A DNA stretch of 53,075 nt. Origin: DASSWG01 sp041689995. GTDB lineage: Bacteria > Bacteroidota > Bacteroidia > Flavobacteriales > Flavobacteriaceae. Below the pieces are notes generated by a model that saw only the letters and a program-made list of their open reading frames with translations, did not search any database and was not told the DNA's origin. This document shows, piece after piece, positions 51,640 through 53,075 of this stretch (the first letter of the stretch is position 1; each line of letters opens with the position of its first letter). Location: NCBI GenBank assembly GCA_041689995.1, contig JBDNFD010000025.1:1-53075 (forward strand). Reading direction: 5' to 3'. The position numbers were made by a program, and so were the translations under genes.

Positions 51640-52863
51640 CTATTTGCGCTTGACTTCCAAATTTTCTTTTAAAGCTTGTAAAAATTCGCGCGTATTTAAA
51701 TAATCGTCATTGGTCAAATTTTCCTTGTGTATTAAAAGGGCCAAATCTTTGGTCATTTTTCCGCTTTCCACCGTTTCAACACATACATCTTCTAAGTCTT
51801 TGCAAAATTCGATCAGTTCTTTGTTGTTATCCAACTTTCCACGATGCTCCAATCCGCGCGTCCAAGCAAAAATGGATGCGATGGGATTGGTGGAAGTTTC
51901 TTTTCCGGCCTGATGTTGACGGAAATGTCTAGTCACGGTTCCATGAGCTGCTTCGGCTTCTACGGTTTTTCCATCTGGGGTCACCAAAACGGAAGTCATT
52001 AGTCCCAAAGAGCCAAAACCTTGCGCCACGGTATCGCTTTGCACATCGCCATCATAATTTTTGCAGGCCCACACAAAGCCGCCGTTCCATTTCATGCATG
52101 CTGCAACCATGTCGTCGATCAATCGGTGTTCGTAAGTGATACCGAGTTTTTCAAATTTTTCTTTGAATTCGTTGTCAAAAACTTCTTGAAAAATATCCTT
52201 GAACCTTCCGTCGTAAGCTTTTAAAATGGTGTTCTTGCTCGAAAAATAAAGTGGCCATTCCTTTTTGATGGCTTGGTTCATACAAGATCGGGCGAATCCA
52301 TAAATTGATTCATCGATATTGTACATCGTCATTGCCACGCCGTCACCTTTAAATTCATAAACATCGTAAACTTTTGGCTCCCCGTTTTCCGGAGTGAAAG
52401 TCATAGTTAATTTTCCTGGTCCCTTGGTAACAACATTGGTAGCCTTGTATTGATCACCAAAAGCATGCCGACCGATACAAATTGGTTTGGTCCATCCCTG
52501 AACATATCGGGGCACATTGCTCATAATTATCGGTTCCCTGAAAACCGTTCCACCGATTATATTTCGAATAGTACCGTTGGGGGAAACCCACATTTTTTTC
52601 AAGTCGAATTCTTCTACCCGAGCTTCATCTGGGGTAATAGTGGCACATTTAATGCCCACGCGATATTTTTTAATCGCTTCTGCCGCGTCGATGGTAATCT
52701 GATCGTTCGTTTCGTCCCGCGATTCAATGCCAAGATCGTAATACTTGATATCCACATCTAAATAAGGAAGGATCAATTCCTCTTTAATAAATTTCCAAAT
52801 GATGCGGGTCATTTCATCTCCATCCAGTTCCACAACGGGATTGGCAACTTTAATTTTTGTCAT
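51640..52863 (-). CDS. icd: NADP-dependent isocitrate dehydrogenase
   Basis: Converts isocitrate to 2-oxoglutarate in the TCA cycle and makes NADPH. The 407-residue protein is of the eukaryotic-like homodimeric type (IDH1/IDH2 class), with PNGTIRNIIGGTVFREPI for substrate binding, the GRHAFGDQYKATN block, and EAAHGTVTRHFRQHQAGKETSTNPIASIFAWTRGLEHRGKLD at the NADP and clasp region. It is convergent with the ABC-F gene; its promoter is near 52890. Confidence 0.97.
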   Translation of the reverse strand: MTKIKVANPVVELDGDEMTRIIWKFIKEELILPYLDVDIKYYDLGIESRDETNDQITIDAAEAIKKYRVGIKCATITPDEARVEEFDLKKMWVSPNGTIRNIIGGTVFREPIIMSNVPRYVQGWTKPICIGRHAFGDQYKATNVVTKGPGKLTMTFTPENGEPKVYDVYEFKGDGVAMTMYNIDESIYGFARSCMNQAIKKEWPLYFSSKNTILKAYDGRFKDIFQEVFDNEFKEKFEKLGITYEHRLIDDMVAACMKWNGGFVWACKNYDGDVQSDTVAQGFGSLGLMTSVLVTPDGKTVEAEAAHGTVTRHFRQHQAGKETSTNPIASIFAWTRGLEHRGKLDNNKELIEFCKDLEDVCVETVESGKMTKDLALLIHKENLTNDDYLNTREFLQALKENLEVKRK

Positions 52864-52888
52864 AATGAAGCTCTTTTTTTTCGAATTG

Positions 52889-52896
52889 CAAATATA
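52889..52896 (-). promoter_or_regulatory. -7 element of icd
   Basis: Minus-strand TATATTTG, 25 bases before the icd ATG at 52863. No -33 TTG is visible. Confidence 0.45.
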
Positions 52897-53035
52897 GTAA
52901 ATTCTACAGACCTTGAAGAATGACGTCTTGGTGAAAACAGGGCAAACGCATTAAAAAACGAATATTTTTTTCTAAAATTGATTGAAAAAAAAATTGAAGG
53001 AATCCACTTAATTTATTAGATTATCTTGCGCGAAA

Positions 53036-53072
53036 TTTGTATATTATACTGATAATCAATATATTATACAAA
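53036..53072. repeat. Interrupted palindrome at the right edge
   Basis: TTTGTATA (53036-53043) and TATACAAA (53065-53072) are perfect complements with 21 AT-rich bases between. It immediately precedes a possible ATG at 53072 on the plus strand. It could be an operator or part of a promoter; the window ends here. Confidence 0.4.
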
Positions 53073-53075
53073 TGA

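Overview
The window is chromosomal DNA of a member of the Bacteroidota, almost certainly a marine-type Flavobacteriaceae. Supporting signs are the giant type IX secretion/gliding protein SprA next to ruvA, Bacteroidota promoters of the TAnnTTTG type, weak Shine-Dalgarno signals, SPase II lipoproteins, an aa3-type oxidase assembly cluster, and RpoN, AsnS and eukaryotic-like Icd of the flavobacterial form. No integrase, transposase, CRISPR array or prophage gene was found.

Layout. 1-10.9 kb (+ strand): the 3' part of an HlyD-type export adaptor, ruvA, sprA, gcvH, a VanZ-like gene and a tonB-type gene closed by an intrinsic terminator. 10.9-20.2 kb (all - strand): a visibly more AT-rich accessory operon of eight tightly packed genes. 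In transcription order these are a TPR-like protein with a J-domain-like N-terminus, a membrane-anchored protein with a GrpE-like cytoplasmic end, a divergent Hsp70 with a C-terminal zinc knuckle, a truncated KilA-N protein, a full KilA-N protein, a protein kinase fused to an AAA+ ATPase, a TerB-like protein and a DUF6804-like membrane protein. 20.4-25.6 kb (+): cytochrome oxidase assembly (ctaB, two subunit III paralogues, subunit IV, a cysteine-less Sco-like protein, Sco1, DUF420 and a small CxxC membrane protein). 25.6-29.4 kb: an Fsr-like MFS transporter, a retropepsin-like protease, TatD, asparaginase and tRNA-Ser(GGA). 29.7-32.2 kb: an ExbB/ExbD proton-channel operon with two ExbD genes. 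32.2-38.6 kb: an outer membrane barrel, a PAP2-like protein, rpoN, asnS, a decayed fatty acid hydroxylase, a deoxynucleoside kinase and an exported protein. 38.6-41.6 kb: a beta-oxidation pair (acyl-CoA dehydrogenase, thiolase). 41.9-53.1 kb: housekeeping and envelope genes (ychF, two lipoproteins, the SRP RNA, an SDR enzyme, transaldolase-like fsa, a thioredoxin-fold lipoprotein, an ABC-F ATPase, icd).

The candidate new system is the 10.9-20.2 kb operon. It appears to carry a private Hsp70 machine (J-like, GrpE-like and DnaK-like parts) in which the exchange-factor-like part is tied to the inner membrane through a periplasmic coiled coil. It is joined to signalling or effector parts (kinase-AAA, TerB, KilA-N DNA-binding). 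The gene packing and domain order suggest an envelope-sensing stress or anti-phage module. That function is inference; the domain calls come from reading the sequences only, with no database search.
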